Shown: positions 17,265 to 26,030 of the stretch, piece by piece
Numbering within the stretch: position 1 is the first letter of the stretch
Layout: each line of letters starts with the position of its first letter
Source of the DNA: Streptomyces sp. I05A-00742
GTDB lineage: Bacteria; Actinomycetota; Actinomycetes; Streptomycetales; Streptomycetaceae
Reading direction: 5' to 3'
Assembly: GCF_013055795.1 (NCBI RefSeq)
Contig: NZ_JABETO010000005.1
Span: forward strand, 150,235 to 214,234
DNA: 64,000 nucleotides
Position numbers and translations under genes: made by a program
Notes under the pieces: model-generated
Database searches by the model: none
Told to the model about the DNA's origin: nothing
Seen by the model: only the letters and a program-made list of their open reading frames with translations

Positions 17265-17388
17265 GACCACCTGCCGAGCCGTGAGCCGGAACCATTCAGC
17301 CACGCAGCGTAGTTGAGTTGTCACGTTCAGCGCATGCGCCTACCCAGGGGGGTCCCCCGTCCGGGCCAATGCGTCACACTGGTGTTCC

Positions 17389-18078
17389 GTGACTGCCCTC
17401 CCGTCCTCGGCGCCGTGCGCCCGCGTGATCCTGCTGACCGGCCCGTCCGGTTCCGGCAAGTCGTCCCTCGCCGCCCTCACGGGGCTGCCCGTACTGAATC
17501 TCGACGACTTCTACAAGGAGGGCACGGACCCGACGCTCCCTCAGCTGCCGGACGGCGCGGGCGCCGACTGGGACTCGCCGCTGTCGTGGGACGCGGACGC
17601 GGCCGTGGCCGCCATCGAGGCACTGTGCCGGACGACGCGCACCGCCGTGCCGCTCTACTCCATCGCCACCAGCGCGCGGACGGGCGAGAGCGTGCTGGAC
17701 ATCGGCCGCACGCCGCTCTTCGTGGCGGAGGGCATCTTCGCCGCCGACATCATCGACCGGTGCCGTGAGCTGGGCGTCCTGGCCGACGCGCTGTGTCTGC
17801 GCGGCCGCCCTTCGACGACCTTCAGGCGGCGGCTGGCGCGCGACCTGCGCGAGGGCCGCAAGCCGGTCCTGTACCTGCTGCGGCGCGGACTGCGGCTGAT
17901 GCGCGACGAGCGGGGGATCGTGTCCCGGCAGGCCGCGCTCGGCGCGTTCCCCTGTGGCAAGGACACCGCGATGGGCCGCATCGCCGCCGCGGCGGCGGGC
18001 CGTTGCGGGACGGTCGCGGCGACCCCGGCCCCGGGCAGGACCCCGGACCGGGCCCCGGCCCGCAACGCCGGCGTCTGA
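17389..18078 (+). CDS. uridine kinase-like ATP-binding protein
   Basis: 229 residues, P-loop NTPase with Walker A GPSGSGKS (residues 18-25) and the uridine kinase signature LNLDDFYKEG (~38-47) in which aspartates bind the nucleoside and metal. Family enzymes phosphorylate uridine or cytidine to the monophosphate. This fits the nucleoside salvage genes around it, although it lacks the CTACGCGCGTAG operator. The GTG start is the first in-frame start after the promoter area. The last ~20 residues are Pro/Ala-rich and not conserved. Confidence 0.85.
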   Translation: MTALPSSAPCARVILLTGPSGSGKSSLAALTGLPVLNLDDFYKEGTDPTLPQLPDGAGADWDSPLSWDADAAVAAIEALCRTTRTAVPLYSIATSARTGESVLDIGRTPLFVAEGIFAADIIDRCRELGVLADALCLRGRPSTTFRRRLARDLREGRKPVLYLLRRGLRLMRDERGIVSRQAALGAFPCGKDTAMGRIAAAAAGRCGTVAATPAPGRTPDRAPARNAGV

Positions 18079-18221
18079 GACCGGGAGACCCGAAGAACCC
18101 GGACACGCGGAAGTGGGCGGGCAGACCCCCCGGCCGCCCGCCCACTCCCTGTCCCCCCCTCTATCCCCCCTCTTGTTCCCCCCGTGGTCCCCCGTGGTCC
18201 CCCGTGTCCCCCCGAGCCGTC

Positions 18222-18971
18222 CTAGGCCACCAGCTCGCCGAACGACTCCTCGACGCCACGGCCGGAGCCGATGGCCTCGTCCTCGCGCAGCCGGCGCAGC
18301 GAGCGCCAGATGCTGCTCTTGACCGTTCCGACGCTGATGCCCAGGATCTCCGCGATCTCCGGGTCCGTGCGGCCCTCGTAGTAGCGCAGGACCAGCATCG
18401 TGCGCTGGAGCTCGGGCAACCGGGCGAGCGCCTGCCAGAGGACCGCGCGCAGCTCGGTGCCGCGCATCGCGTCCTGGTCGCCCGCCGTCTCCGGCAGCTC
18501 CTCGGTCGGGTACTCGTTGAGCTTGCGCCGACGCCAGGCGCTGATGTGCAGGTTGGTCATGGTGCGGCGCAGATAGCCGCCGACCGCCGCCTTGTCGGTG
18601 ATGCGGTCCCAGGCGCGGAAGGTGGAGAACAGCGCGCTCTGGAGCAGGTCCTCGGCCTCGTGGCGGTCGCCGGTGAGGTGGTAGGCGGTGGCGTAGAGGG
18701 AGGCCCGGCGTTCCTGGACGTAGGCGGTGAACTCCGCCTCCGCCCGGGAGGCCGACGTACGGTCCTCCCGCCGCTCCTCCGTCTGCCGCCGGGCGCCGGA
18801 GTCGCCGTACACGGTGGCGTCGATGGCCGTGAGGTACACACCCGGCGTCCGGCGTCCGGTGCCGCGGGCACACCCCCGTACCCCCGCGGCACCGGACTTC
18901 TCCAGGCTCCGCCCGGTGTCGTGCAGACGCGTGCGAACTGCGCTGTTGGTGGTGCTGTGCAGTGTGTTCAT
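18222..18971 (-). CDS. sigQ: ECF-type RNA polymerase sigma factor SigQ
   Basis: 249 residues from the ATG at 18971 (MNTLHSTTNSAVRTRLHDTG). After a ~75-residue N-terminal extension, region 2 (YVQERRASLYATAYHLTGDRHEAEDLLQ, then TFRAWDRI) and region 4 (LPELQRTMLVLRYYEGRTDPEIAEILGISVGTVKSSI) follow. It is of the SigE-type streptomycete group (TIGR02983-like). The position, divergent from the response regulator afsQ1, is that of sigQ in S. coelicolor, where AfsQ1 controls it. A likely AfsQ1 half-site pair lies upstream (19081-19096). Confidence 0.92.
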   Translation of the reverse strand: MNTLHSTTNSAVRTRLHDTGRSLEKSGAAGVRGCARGTGRRTPGVYLTAIDATVYGDSGARRQTEERREDRTSASRAEAEFTAYVQERRASLYATAYHLTGDRHEAEDLLQSALFSTFRAWDRITDKAAVGGYLRRTMTNLHISAWRRRKLNEYPTEELPETAGDQDAMRGTELRAVLWQALARLPELQRTMLVLRYYEGRTDPEIAEILGISVGTVKSSIWRSLRRLREDEAIGSGRGVEESFGELVA

Positions 18972-19080
18972 GTCGCGCCCCCCGTCGGTGGAGCCAGCTT
19001 GGTCCGGTGTGGTTCCGGACTGCTTCTCGCCCGGTGACCAATAGCTTGGTGGGCCAGTTTCATGGCGTTGTCCGCCGACT

Positions 19081-19096
19081 GTCACAGCCGTGCAAC
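19081..19096. promoter_or_regulatory. candidate AfsQ1 binding site in the sigQ-afsQ1 intergenic region
   Basis: GTCAC-agccgt-GCAAC matches the published AfsQ1 consensus GTnAC-n6-GTnAC (recalled) with one mismatch in the second half. It is 110 bp upstream of the SigQ start and ~100 bp upstream of AfsQ1. Confidence 0.5.
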
Positions 19097-19198
19097 AGCG
19101 GGCGGGGCCTCCGGAACGGGCCCGGGGGCGGGGGCGGCGGCCGGGCGGCGGCGGGCCGCGGGAGCGGAAGTCGAACTACCGCCCTGACGTAGGCCAGA

Positions 19199-19885
19199 AT
19201 GACCACTGTGCCTTTCCTGTTGCTGATCGAGGACGACGAAGCCATCCGTACGGCCCTTGAGTTCTCCCTGTCCCGCCAGGGTCACCGCGTGGTGACCGCG
19301 GCGACGGGCGAGGACGGCCTGAAGATGCTGCGCGAGCAGCGGCCGGACCTGATCGTGCTGGACGTGATGCTGCCGGGGATCGACGGCTTCGAGGTGTGCC
19401 GCCGCATCCGCCGCACCGATCAGCTGCCGATCATCCTGCTCACCGCCCGCAACGACGACATCGACGTGGTGGTCGGCCTGGAGTCGGGCGCGGACGACTA
19501 TGTGGTCAAGCCGGTGCAGGGCCGGGTGCTGGACGCCCGGATCCGCGCGGTGCTGCGCCGCGGCGAGCGGGAGTCGAACGACTCGGCGACGTTCGGGTCG
19601 CTGGTGATCGACCGCTCGGCGATGACGGTCACCAAGAACGGGGAGGACCTCCAGCTGACCCCGACCGAGCTGCGGCTGCTGCTGGAGCTGAGCCGCCGCC
19701 CGGGTCAGGCGCTGTCCCGCCAGCAGCTGCTGCGGCTGGTCTGGGAGCACGACTACCTGGGCGACTCACGGCTGGTGGACGCGTGCGTGCAGCGGCTGCG
19801 GGCCAAGGTCGAGGACGTGCCGTCCTCCCCCACCCTGATCCGTACCGTCCGCGGGGTCGGCTACCGCCTTGACTCGCCGCAGTGA
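19199..19885 (+). CDS. afsQ1: OmpR/PhoB-type response regulator AfsQ1
   Basis: Receiver domain (residues ~5-118): acidic pair EDD, phospho-acceptor aspartate in LIVLDVMLPG, threonine/lysine switch in LLTARN and DYVVKPVQ. A winged-helix DNA-binding domain follows (~130-225) with LTPTELRLLLELSRRPGQALSRQQLL and the usual C-terminal RTVRGVGYRLD. The sequence is almost identical to S. coelicolor AfsQ1 as I remember it. With the GTG at 19208 as start the protein has 225 residues and the aspartate becomes Asp52, the number used in the literature; the ATG at 19199 adds three residues. It acts with AfsQ2 in the response to nitrogen source (glutamate) and in antibiotic production. Confidence 0.95.
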   Translation: MTTVPFLLLIEDDEAIRTALEFSLSRQGHRVVTAATGEDGLKMLREQRPDLIVLDVMLPGIDGFEVCRRIRRTDQLPIILLTARNDDIDVVVGLESGADDYVVKPVQGRVLDARIRAVLRRGERESNDSATFGSLVIDRSAMTVTKNGEDLQLTPTELRLLLELSRRPGQALSRQQLLRLVWEHDYLGDSRLVDACVQRLRAKVEDVPSSPTLIRTVRGVGYRLDSPQ

Positions 19886-19928
19886 TCCGGCGGGGCCCGG
19901 CGGCTCGGGAACCCGGCACCCCAGGGAC

Positions 19929-21662
19929 ATGGACAGAGAGAGCGCAGTGACGGAAGAGCCCGGTCGGGCCGGAGGCCGGCCCGCGGCCGGGAACCTCATG
20001 AAGGTCAGCATGCGGTGGATCAGCCTGCGGCTGCGGCTGATGCTCGTCTTCGCCCTGGTGGCGCTGGCGGCGGCCGTGTCCGCGTCGGCGATCGCCTACT
20101 GGCTGAACCGCGACGCGGTCCTCACGCGGACCCAGAACGCGGCGCTGGACGACTTCCGCAAGTCGCTCCAGGACAACACGGGCTCGCTCCCGCTGTCGCC
20201 GACCTGCCCCGAACTCCAGGACGCCGCCGACCGGATGGCGGGGACCTCGCAGAAGTACGCGGTCCTGCTGATCGGGAAGGTCAAGGGCGGCGGCAACTGC
20301 GCGGCGCCCTCCGACCGTGACCTGTTCACGCTGGACACGGTGCCGAAGACGCTGGTCACCGCGGTGAACCGGGAGCGCAGGGTCGACGAGTCGAACCCGT
20401 ACCCGTACCACCTGTACTGGCAGCGGATCACCCTGGACGGCAAGCCGTACCTGGTGGGCGGCGCCAAGGTGATCGGCGGCGGCCCCACGGGCTATCTGCT
20501 GAAGTCGCTGGAGAACGAGCGCGCGGACCTCAACTCGCTGGCCTGGTCGCTGGGGATCGCCACCGGTCTGGCCCTGATCGGCTCGGCCCTGCTGGCGCAG
20601 GCGGCGGCCTCGACGGTGCTGCGGCCCGTGCAGCGGCTCGGCGAGGCGGCGAGCCGGCTGGGCGAGGGCAAGCTGGACACCCGGCTCCAGGTCTCGGGCA
20701 CGGACGAGCTGGCGGAGCTGTCGCGGACGTTCAACCGGGCCGCGGCGTCGCTGGAGCAGCGGGTGGAGGAGCTGAGCACGCGGGAGGCGGCGAGCCGGCG
20801 GTTCGTCGCCGACATGTCGCATGAACTGCGCACCCCGCTGACCGCGATCACGGCGGTGACGGAGGTGCTGGAGGACGAGGCGGACTCCCTCGACCCGATG
20901 ATCGCGCCCGCGGTGCAGCTCGTGGTGAGCGAGACCCGGCGGCTGAACGACCTGGTGGAGAATCTGATGGAGGTCACCCGCTTCGACGCGGGCACGGCCC
21001 GGCTCGTCCTGGACGACGTGGACGTCGCCGATCAGGTCACCGCCTGCATCGATGCCCGCGCCTGGCTGGACGCCGTCGAGCTGGACGCCGAGCGCGGCAT
21101 CATGGCGCGGCTCGACCCGCGCCGTCTGGACGTCATCCTGGCGAACCTGATCGGCAACGCGCTCAAGCACGGCGGTTCGCCGGTGCGGGTGCGGGTGCGG
21201 CCGGTCGACGACGAGCTGATCATCGAGGTCCGTGACCACGGCCCGGGCATCCCCGAGGACGTGCTGCCGCACGTCTTCGACCGCTTCTACAAGGCCAGCG
21301 CCTCGCGCCCGCGCTCCGAGGGCAGCGGTCTGGGCCTGTCGATCGCACTGGAGAACGCCCACATCCACGGCGGGGAGATCACGGCCGCCAACTCGCCCGA
21401 GGGCGGGGCGGTCTTCACGCTGACCCTGCCGCGAGACGTGTCCGCGCCGGGCGCCGGGGACGGTGAGACCGACGGGGATGATGTGACGGACGGGCCGGAG
21501 GAGAGCGGCACGGACGGCAAGAGCAGCAGGTTCGGCAAGGCGAGCAGGGCAGGCAAGTCCGCCAAGCCCGCCAAGAGTGACGGCAAGGGCAGGAAGCGGG
21601 ACGGCAAGGGCGACCAGGACGGCAAGGACGGCCGCGGCACGGCTCAAGGGGGCGCGAAGTGA
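19929..21662 (+). CDS. afsQ2: sensor histidine kinase AfsQ2
   Basis: About 577 residues if the ATG at 19929 is used; other starts (TTG 19869, GTG 19948) are possible. A first membrane helix (LRLMLVFALVALAAAVSASAIAYWL) is followed by a ~130-residue extracytoplasmic sensor part, a second helix (SLGIATGLALIGSALLAQAAAS), a HAMP domain, the H-box MSHELRTPLTAIT, N-box LIGNALKHGG, and ATP-lid boxes DHGPGIP and GSGLGLSIA. A Lys/Gly-rich low-complexity tail of ~60 residues (KSSRFGKASRAGKSAKPAK..) is unusual and probably unstructured. The gene directly follows afsQ1 and overlaps the next lipoprotein gene by GTGA. Confidence 0.92.
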   Translation: MDRESAVTEEPGRAGGRPAAGNLMKVSMRWISLRLRLMLVFALVALAAAVSASAIAYWLNRDAVLTRTQNAALDDFRKSLQDNTGSLPLSPTCPELQDAADRMAGTSQKYAVLLIGKVKGGGNCAAPSDRDLFTLDTVPKTLVTAVNRERRVDESNPYPYHLYWQRITLDGKPYLVGGAKVIGGGPTGYLLKSLENERADLNSLAWSLGIATGLALIGSALLAQAAASTVLRPVQRLGEAASRLGEGKLDTRLQVSGTDELAELSRTFNRAAASLEQRVEELSTREAASRRFVADMSHELRTPLTAITAVTEVLEDEADSLDPMIAPAVQLVVSETRRLNDLVENLMEVTRFDAGTARLVLDDVDVADQVTACIDARAWLDAVELDAERGIMARLDPRRLDVILANLIGNALKHGGSPVRVRVRPVDDELIIEVRDHGPGIPEDVLPHVFDRFYKASASRPRSEGSGLGLSIALENAHIHGGEITAANSPEGGAVFTLTLPRDVSAPGAGDGETDGDDVTDGPEESGTDGKSSRFGKASRAGKSAKPAKSDGKGRKRDGKGDQDGKDGRGTAQGGAK

Positions 21663-22234
21663 GGCGCACCGCGCGGAAGGCCGCGCTCACCGCCGTACTG
21701 TGCGCTCTGGCAGCCGGCTGCGGGATCCGGGGCACCGCCGTCCCCGTCGACGCGGGCAGCGCGCCCTCGCGGGCCTCGTGCCTGTCGCGCCCGGGCACGG
21801 CGGCCACGCCCCCGGCGGGCGGCAACGCCGTGACCGTCCAACTGGTCTGCGCCTCCCAGCTGATCCCGGTGGTCCGGCAGCGTCCGGCCTCCGGCCCCGA
21901 GCGGGCGGTGGACGCGGCCCGCGCGCTCCTCGACGAGCTGCGCCGTCAGCCCTCGTCGGCCGAGGAGTCCGCGGGGTTCTCCACCGAGGTGCCCCAGCGG
22001 CTGACCATCGCGGGACCGCGCAGGGACGACCCGGCCGGGACCCTCCGGCTGAGCACCCCGCCGGACGAGCTCCCCCAACTCGGCCTGGCCCAGCTCGTCT
22101 GCACCCTCGCGGGCACCGCGGCGGCCGACGGCCGGCGCGCGGTGCTGCTCGGCGGACCCGGCGGGGAGCCGCCCCGGAGCTATCCGTGCACGGACGACAC
22201 CCGGGCCCACCCCGAGAACCTCCGCGGCAGCTGA
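21659..22234 (+). CDS. AfsQ-operon lipoprotein
   Basis: 191 residues with a lipobox LAAGC (Cys ~20) at the end of a short signal sequence. The mature part has the GerMN-like flavour of LpqB-type lipoproteins (AVTVQLVCASQLIPVVRQ..ALLDELRRQPSSAEESAGFSTEVP), with paired cysteines. The GTG start overlaps the afsQ2 stop (GTGA), indicating coupled translation. In S. coelicolor a lipoprotein gene occupies this place; it probably influences signal sensing by AfsQ2. Function not proven. Confidence 0.8.
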   Translation: MRRTARKAALTAVLCALAAGCGIRGTAVPVDAGSAPSRASCLSRPGTAATPPAGGNAVTVQLVCASQLIPVVRQRPASGPERAVDAARALLDELRRQPSSAEESAGFSTEVPQRLTIAGPRRDDPAGTLRLSTPPDELPQLGLAQLVCTLAGTAAADGRRAVLLGGPGGEPPRSYPCTDDTRAHPENLRGS

Positions 22235-22314
22235 CGCTCCCCCTCCCGAGCCCGCGCCGGGGCCGCACGTCCACGGTCGGAACCGCGCGCCCCGCGCACC
22301 GCGTCCTGTGGGGC

Positions 22315-22911
22315 GTGCAGCGTCATGGTTCCGGCGGTACGCCCGCCCTCCGACACCGCTACCGCGTCGCGGGCTGCGTGCTCCTCGCCGCCCACCTGGT
22401 CGTGGTGGGCTGGCTGGCCATGCGCCCCCTGACCGCCCCCTGGGTCTCCGCCGCGCACCTGGAGCCGTTCGCCACGCTCCGCGCCGACCTGGCGCTCGGC
22501 CCCTGGGACGCGACGCGGGCGATCGGCGCGGGGGTGCTCCCCTTCGCGCCGCTGGGGGTGCTGCTGCCGTGGGCGGGGGGACGGCTGGACGCGTCGCCCC
22601 TGGGGTCCCTGGCCCGGACGGTCTTCACCAGCGCCATGCTCTCCCTGGTCCTCCAGGTGGTCCGCGGCGGTGTGGTCGGCCAGGTCCTTGATCTGGACGC
22701 GCTGCTGCTCAACGTCTCGGGGGTGACCGTCACGCACCTGGCCGTGGTCCCCGCGGCGCGGGCCCGGCTGCGCCGCCGGGCCGGGCGGACGGCCCCGGTC
22801 CGCCCTTCCTCGGCCCGCCGTGACGAGGTCTCCCCTCAGGGTCAGACCCCGACGATCCCCAGGGTCGGAGTCGCCCCCTGGAGTGACGCCCTGCCGGGCG
22901 CCCGGTCCTAG
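22315..22911 (+). CDS. VanZ-like membrane protein
   Basis: 198 residues from the GTG at 22315. Helices: VAGCVLLAAHLVVVGWLAM, AGVLPFAPLGVLLPW, TVFTSAMLSLVLQVV and a last LNVSGVTVTHLAVV. The PFAPLGVLLP and LDLDALLLNVSG words correspond to the VanZ family signatures (NxxxFxPLG, DvDDvxxNtxG). It lies 80 bp after the lipoprotein gene and may be the last gene of the afsQ operon. The role of VanZ-like proteins is low-level teicoplanin resistance in enterococci; elsewhere unknown. The start is uncertain because no clear ribosome site is present. Confidence 0.75.
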   Translation: MQRHGSGGTPALRHRYRVAGCVLLAAHLVVVGWLAMRPLTAPWVSAAHLEPFATLRADLALGPWDATRAIGAGVLPFAPLGVLLPWAGGRLDASPLGSLARTVFTSAMLSLVLQVVRGGVVGQVLDLDALLLNVSGVTVTHLAVVPAARARLRRRAGRTAPVRPSSARRDEVSPQGQTPTIPRVGVAPWSDALPGARS

Positions 22912-22986
22912 CGTGGAGTCATCGGGAATCGCTCCCGGCCCCGGGCCCTCCGCCCGGAGCGCCCTCTGACGCGAGGAGTCGCCGCC

Positions 22987-23196
22987 ATGTCCGCTGCCCT
23001 GGTCCGTCCCCGTGACCACAGGATGATCGCCGGAGTCTGCGCCGGGCTGGCGCGGCGGTTCGGCACGTCGCGCACCACGATGCGCGTGATCTTCCTGGTG
23101 TCGTGCCTGCTGCCCGGCCCCCAGTTCCTGCTCTACCTGGCGCTGTGGCTGCTGCTGCCCTCCGAGGGCGGCCGTCGTCCGGCCGAGTCCTGGTGA
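22987..23196 (+). CDS. PspC-domain membrane protein
   Basis: 69 residues consisting of one PspC domain: LVRPRDHRMIAGVCAGLARRFG followed by a hydrophobic helix (VIFLVSCLLPGPQFLLYLALWLLLP). This is the usual stand-alone streptomycete form. It is likely a small inner-membrane protein of the envelope-stress type; no partner genes are visible here. Ribosome site GAGGAGTCGCCGCC. Confidence 0.9.
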   Translation: MSAALVRPRDHRMIAGVCAGLARRFGTSRTTMRVIFLVSCLLPGPQFLLYLALWLLLPSEGGRRPAESW

Positions 23197-23265
23197 ACCC
23201 GGTCCTGGTGATCCGCGTCCTGATGAGCCGAGTCCTGGTGATCCTGATCCGCGCCGGGACGACGG

Positions 23266-23299
23266 CGGCCGCGCACCCCTGACGCGGGGTGCGCGGCCG
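23266..23299. terminator. bidirectional terminator hairpin
   Basis: CGGCCGCGCACCCC (23266-23279) and GGGGTGCGCGGCCG (23286-23299) form a perfect 14-bp stem with a 6-nt loop between the convergent ends of pspC and the small secreted protein gene. Confidence 0.85.
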
Positions 23300-23322
23300 G
23301 TGCCGTGACGAGGGGTGCGGGC

Positions 23323-23739
23323 TCAGCGCCCGGCCAGGTTGGGGGTCGAGAGGCCCTTCGGCAGGGCGCCGGCCGGGACGAGGCCGAGGAGGCCGCCGTT
23401 GCCCTTGTTGTCCGCCGGGGTGGCCTGCGCGGTCGCGGCGGCCTTCGTGGCCGGGGACTTGGGGGCCGGGGTGGGGAACAGCGCCTTGTCGACGGCCGCG
23501 GTCGTGGCCTTCATGGCGGTCGAGCCCAGCGCGCGGTTGGCGGCACTGATCAGCGGTCCGCCCGGGAGCAGCGGGGCGGCCTCCTCGATGGGAAGGCTGT
23601 GGCTGGTGCCGGCGGCCAGGTTGGTGACCCTCTCCAGCGGGCCGGCGGGAGCCGCGGCCGACGCGGTGCCCGCCGTGGAGACGGCGATGGCAGCGCCGAG
23701 GACGGCGGCACCGATGGTCTTGATGGTTCCCTGCTTCAT
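23323..23739 (-). CDS. small secreted protein, unknown function
   Basis: 138 residues from ATG 23739 (MKQGTIKTIGAAVLGAAIAV). A signal peptide cleaves near ASAAAP. The mature protein begins GPLERVTNLAAGTSHSLP, has a conserved-looking LLPGGPLISAANRAL, and an Ala/Pro/Lys-rich middle; it ends LLGLVPAGALPKGLSTPNL. This pattern (a short exported protein with VTNLA..LP..G) is common in Streptomyces, without known function. GAGGAC precedes the start. It is related in style, but not clearly in sequence, to the secreted protein at 16854. Confidence 0.65.
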   Translation of the reverse strand: MKQGTIKTIGAAVLGAAIAVSTAGTASAAAPAGPLERVTNLAAGTSHSLPIEEAAPLLPGGPLISAANRALGSTAMKATTAAVDKALFPTPAPKSPATKAAATAQATPADNKGNGGLLGLVPAGALPKGLSTPNLAGR

Positions 23740-23824
23740 CTGAAATCTGTCCTCGTGACGGTGGAGGGTAATTTCCGGGAGGCTTTGCAACCTGTCACGA
23801 GAACGACGGGCCCGCAATGAATGA

Positions 23825-23855
23825 CACGGCCGGGGCATTTGAATTCCCGGCCGTG
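23825..23855 (-). terminator. terminator hairpin downstream of add
   Basis: CACGGCCGGG (23825-23834) pairs with CCCGGCCGTG (23846-23855) with an AT-rich loop. It lies 88 bp after the stop of the adenosine deaminase gene in the direction of its transcription. Confidence 0.65.
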
Positions 23856-23942
23856 CCAGTCGTATTCAGGGACGATTGACCGTCAGTCGTACCGCCCGGG
23901 GGATGCGCAGGTCAGACCGGGGTCGGACCGGCCGCGTCGGTC

Positions 23943-25058
23943 CTAGCGGAACAGCCACTCGGACTTCAGCTCGGCATAGCCCGGCTTGATGACGTCGTTG
24001 ATCATGGCAAGTCGTTCGTCAAATGGAATGAAGGCGGACTTCATCGCGTTGACGGTGAACCACTGCATGTCGTCGAGTGTGTAGCCGAAAGCCTTGACCA
24101 GGTGCTCGAATTCGCGGCTCATGCTCGTTCCGCTCATCAGACGATTGTCGGTGTTCACCGTCGCCCGGAAATGCAGTTTGCGGAGCAGGCCGATCGGGTG
24201 CTCCTCGTAGGAGGTGGCCGCGGCGGTCTGGAGGTTCGAGGTGGGGCACATCTCCAGGGGGATGCGCTTGTCCCGGACGTACGAGGCGAGGCGGCCGAGC
24301 TTGACACTGCCGTCCTCGGCGACCTCGATGTCGTCGATGATGCGCACGCCGTGGCCGAGCCGGTCGGCGCCGCACCACTGGAGCGCCTGCCAGATGGAGG
24401 GGAGGCCGAACGCCTCACCGGCGTGGATGGTGAAGTGGTTGTTCTCGCGCTTGAGGTACTCGAAGGCGTCGAGGTGGCGGGTGGGAGGGAAGCCGGCCTC
24501 GGCGCCCGCGATGTCGAAGCCGACGACGCCGGAGTCGCGGTAGCGGTTGGCGAGTTCGGCGATCTCCAGGGCGCGGGCGGCGTGCCGCATGGCGGTCAGC
24601 AGGGCGCCGACGCGGATGCGGTGACCGGCCTCCTTGGCCCGTCGCTCGCCCTCGCGGAAGCCCTCGTTGACGGCCTCGACGACCTCTTCGAGGGAGAGTC
24701 CGGCCTCCAGGTGCTGCTCGGGGGCGTAGCGGATCTCGGCGTAGACGACGCCGTCGGCGGCGAGGTCCTCGGCGCACTCGGCGGCGACCCGGACCAGGGC
24801 CTCGCGGGTCTGCATGACGGCGCAGGTGTGGGCGAAGGTCTCCAGGTAGCGCTCCAGCGACCCGGAGTCGGCGGCCTCGCGGAACCAGACGCCCAGCTTG
24901 TCGGGGTCGGTCTCGGGGAGGCGGTCGTATCCGGCCTCCCGGGCCAGGTCGACGACCGTACCGGGGCGCAGGCCGCCGTCCAGGTGGTCGTGGAGCAGCA
25001 CCTTGGGGGCGCGCCGGATCTGTTCGGGGGTCGGGAGGGTGGTGGTCTCGCTCGTCAT
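23943..25058 (-). CDS. add: adenosine deaminase
   Basis: 371 residues; hydrolyses adenosine and deoxyadenosine to (deoxy)inosine, the substrate of the PNP encoded at 1193. Zinc and catalytic motifs are in order: [12 protein letters not shown] (two zinc histidines, ~22-28), HAGEAFG (~213, third histidine and catalytic glutamate), RLGHGVRI (~235) and the late VNTDNRLM (aspartate pair region). The length is usual for actinobacterial Add. The stretch between its start and the divergent hydrolase carries the exact palindrome CTACGCGCGTAG 16 bp upstream of the ATG, placing the gene in the same putative regulon as PNP and deoC. Confidence 0.95.
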   Translation of the reverse strand: MTSETTTLPTPEQIRRAPKVLLHDHLDGGLRPGTVVDLAREAGYDRLPETDPDKLGVWFREAADSGSLERYLETFAHTCAVMQTREALVRVAAECAEDLAADGVVYAEIRYAPEQHLEAGLSLEEVVEAVNEGFREGERRAKEAGHRIRVGALLTAMRHAARALEIAELANRYRDSGVVGFDIAGAEAGFPPTRHLDAFEYLKRENNHFTIHAGEAFGLPSIWQALQWCGADRLGHGVRIIDDIEVAEDGSVKLGRLASYVRDKRIPLEMCPTSNLQTAAATSYEEHPIGLLRKLHFRATVNTDNRLMSGTSMSREFEHLVKAFGYTLDDMQWFTVNAMKSAFIPFDERLAMINDVIKPGYAELKSEWLFR

Positions 25059-25074
25059 TTCGGCACTCTAGCCC

Positions 25075-25086
25075 CTACGCGCGTAG
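25075..25086. promoter_or_regulatory. palindromic operator CTACGCGCGTAG upstream of add
   Basis: Third exact copy of the 12-bp palindrome. It lies 16 bp upstream of the add start and 76 bp before the divergent hydrolase. Confidence 0.75.
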
Positions 25087-25162
25087 ATGCACCCGAACGA
25101 TACGGAACGGTGACCCGTCGGCGGGGTGGACACCACGCGTCGTTCTGCCATCGTTGTCTGCC

Positions 25163-26014
25163 ATGGTTCAGCAAGCGCTGCCGCAACCGGATCCCTTGGG
25201 GTCAAAGGGGTCAGACGAACTGCGTGGATCAGTGAGGCCTGTGAGGCTCAAGGGGCCACGGCGCCGGAAACCCTCCGTGCCCGAGCTCGGCAAGCCGTTC
25301 GGCGCGGGCCGCCCCGGGGAGCCCGTCAACGGGGTGGCGCTCCTGCTGCCCGGCGGCCCGGCCGCCGGACACCGCCGCCCGCCGCCCCGCACCCCGGCCG
25401 TCCAGGGGCGGCTGGCCCGCCGGCTGACGCGCGCGGGGGGCGCCGACGGGCTGGCCACCCATGTGGTGCGCTACCGCCACCGGGGCTGGAACGGCACGGC
25501 GGCCCACCCGGTGGACGACGCGCTGTGGGCGGCGGACGAGGTGGTGCGGCGCTACGGCGATGTGCCGGTCTGCCTGGTCGGTACGGACATGGGCGGCCGG
25601 GCCGCCCTGCGGGCCGCGGGCCATCCGGCCGTGACCTGCGTGGTGGCGATCGCCCCATGGCTCCCCGACCCCGAGTCCGTCCTCGACCCCGACCCGGTGC
25701 GGCAGCTGGCCGGCCGCCGGGTCCTGCTGGTGCACGGCACCAATGACGAGCACACCGACCCCGACCTCTCCTACCGGCTGGCCGAACGGGCCAAGAAGAT
25801 CAACCGGGATGTGTGCCGGTTCGAAGTCCACTCCGACGGGCACGGGTTGCGCCAGCACCGGACGGAAGTCCTCGCGCTGACCGCCGACTTCGTCCGCGGC
25901 TCGCTCTTCGGGCACCCCTGCGCCCGGCCGCTGGCCGATGCCCTCGCCGCGCCTCCCCCGCTGGGCCTGCGGATGCCGCTGGCCTGCGGTTTCGGCGAGA
26001 CGCTGGGCCACTGA
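25163..26014 (+). CDS. alpha/beta hydrolase fold protein
   Basis: About 283 residues. After a basic N-terminal stretch, the fold begins at VNGVALLLPGGPAAG (oxyanion region). The nucleophile elbow position reads VCLVGTDMGGRAAL (~133-146), i.e. G-T-D-x-G instead of G-x-S-x-G, so the nucleophile may be an aspartate, as in dehalogenases and epoxide hydrolases, or the protein may be non-catalytic. VLLVHGTNDEHTDP (acid) and HSDGHGLRQH (histidine) follow. Substrate unknown. Divergent from add. The ATG at 25163 is preceded by no clear ribosome site, so the start is uncertain. Confidence 0.75.
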   Translation: MVQQALPQPDPLGSKGSDELRGSVRPVRLKGPRRRKPSVPELGKPFGAGRPGEPVNGVALLLPGGPAAGHRRPPPRTPAVQGRLARRLTRAGGADGLATHVVRYRHRGWNGTAAHPVDDALWAADEVVRRYGDVPVCLVGTDMGGRAALRAAGHPAVTCVVAIAPWLPDPESVLDPDPVRQLAGRRVLLVHGTNDEHTDPDLSYRLAERAKKINRDVCRFEVHSDGHGLRQHRTEVLALTADFVRGSLFGHPCARPLADALAAPPPLGLRMPLACGFGETLGH

Positions 26015-26030
26015 GCGGGTGCCGGGGCCG

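Noticed and set aside
25163..26014. Hydrolase as part of the nucleoside regulon because of the operator at 25075
   Set aside because: The site is only 16 bp from the add start but 76 bp from the hydrolase, and the hydrolase has no link to nucleosides. Control of both is possible but not supported.
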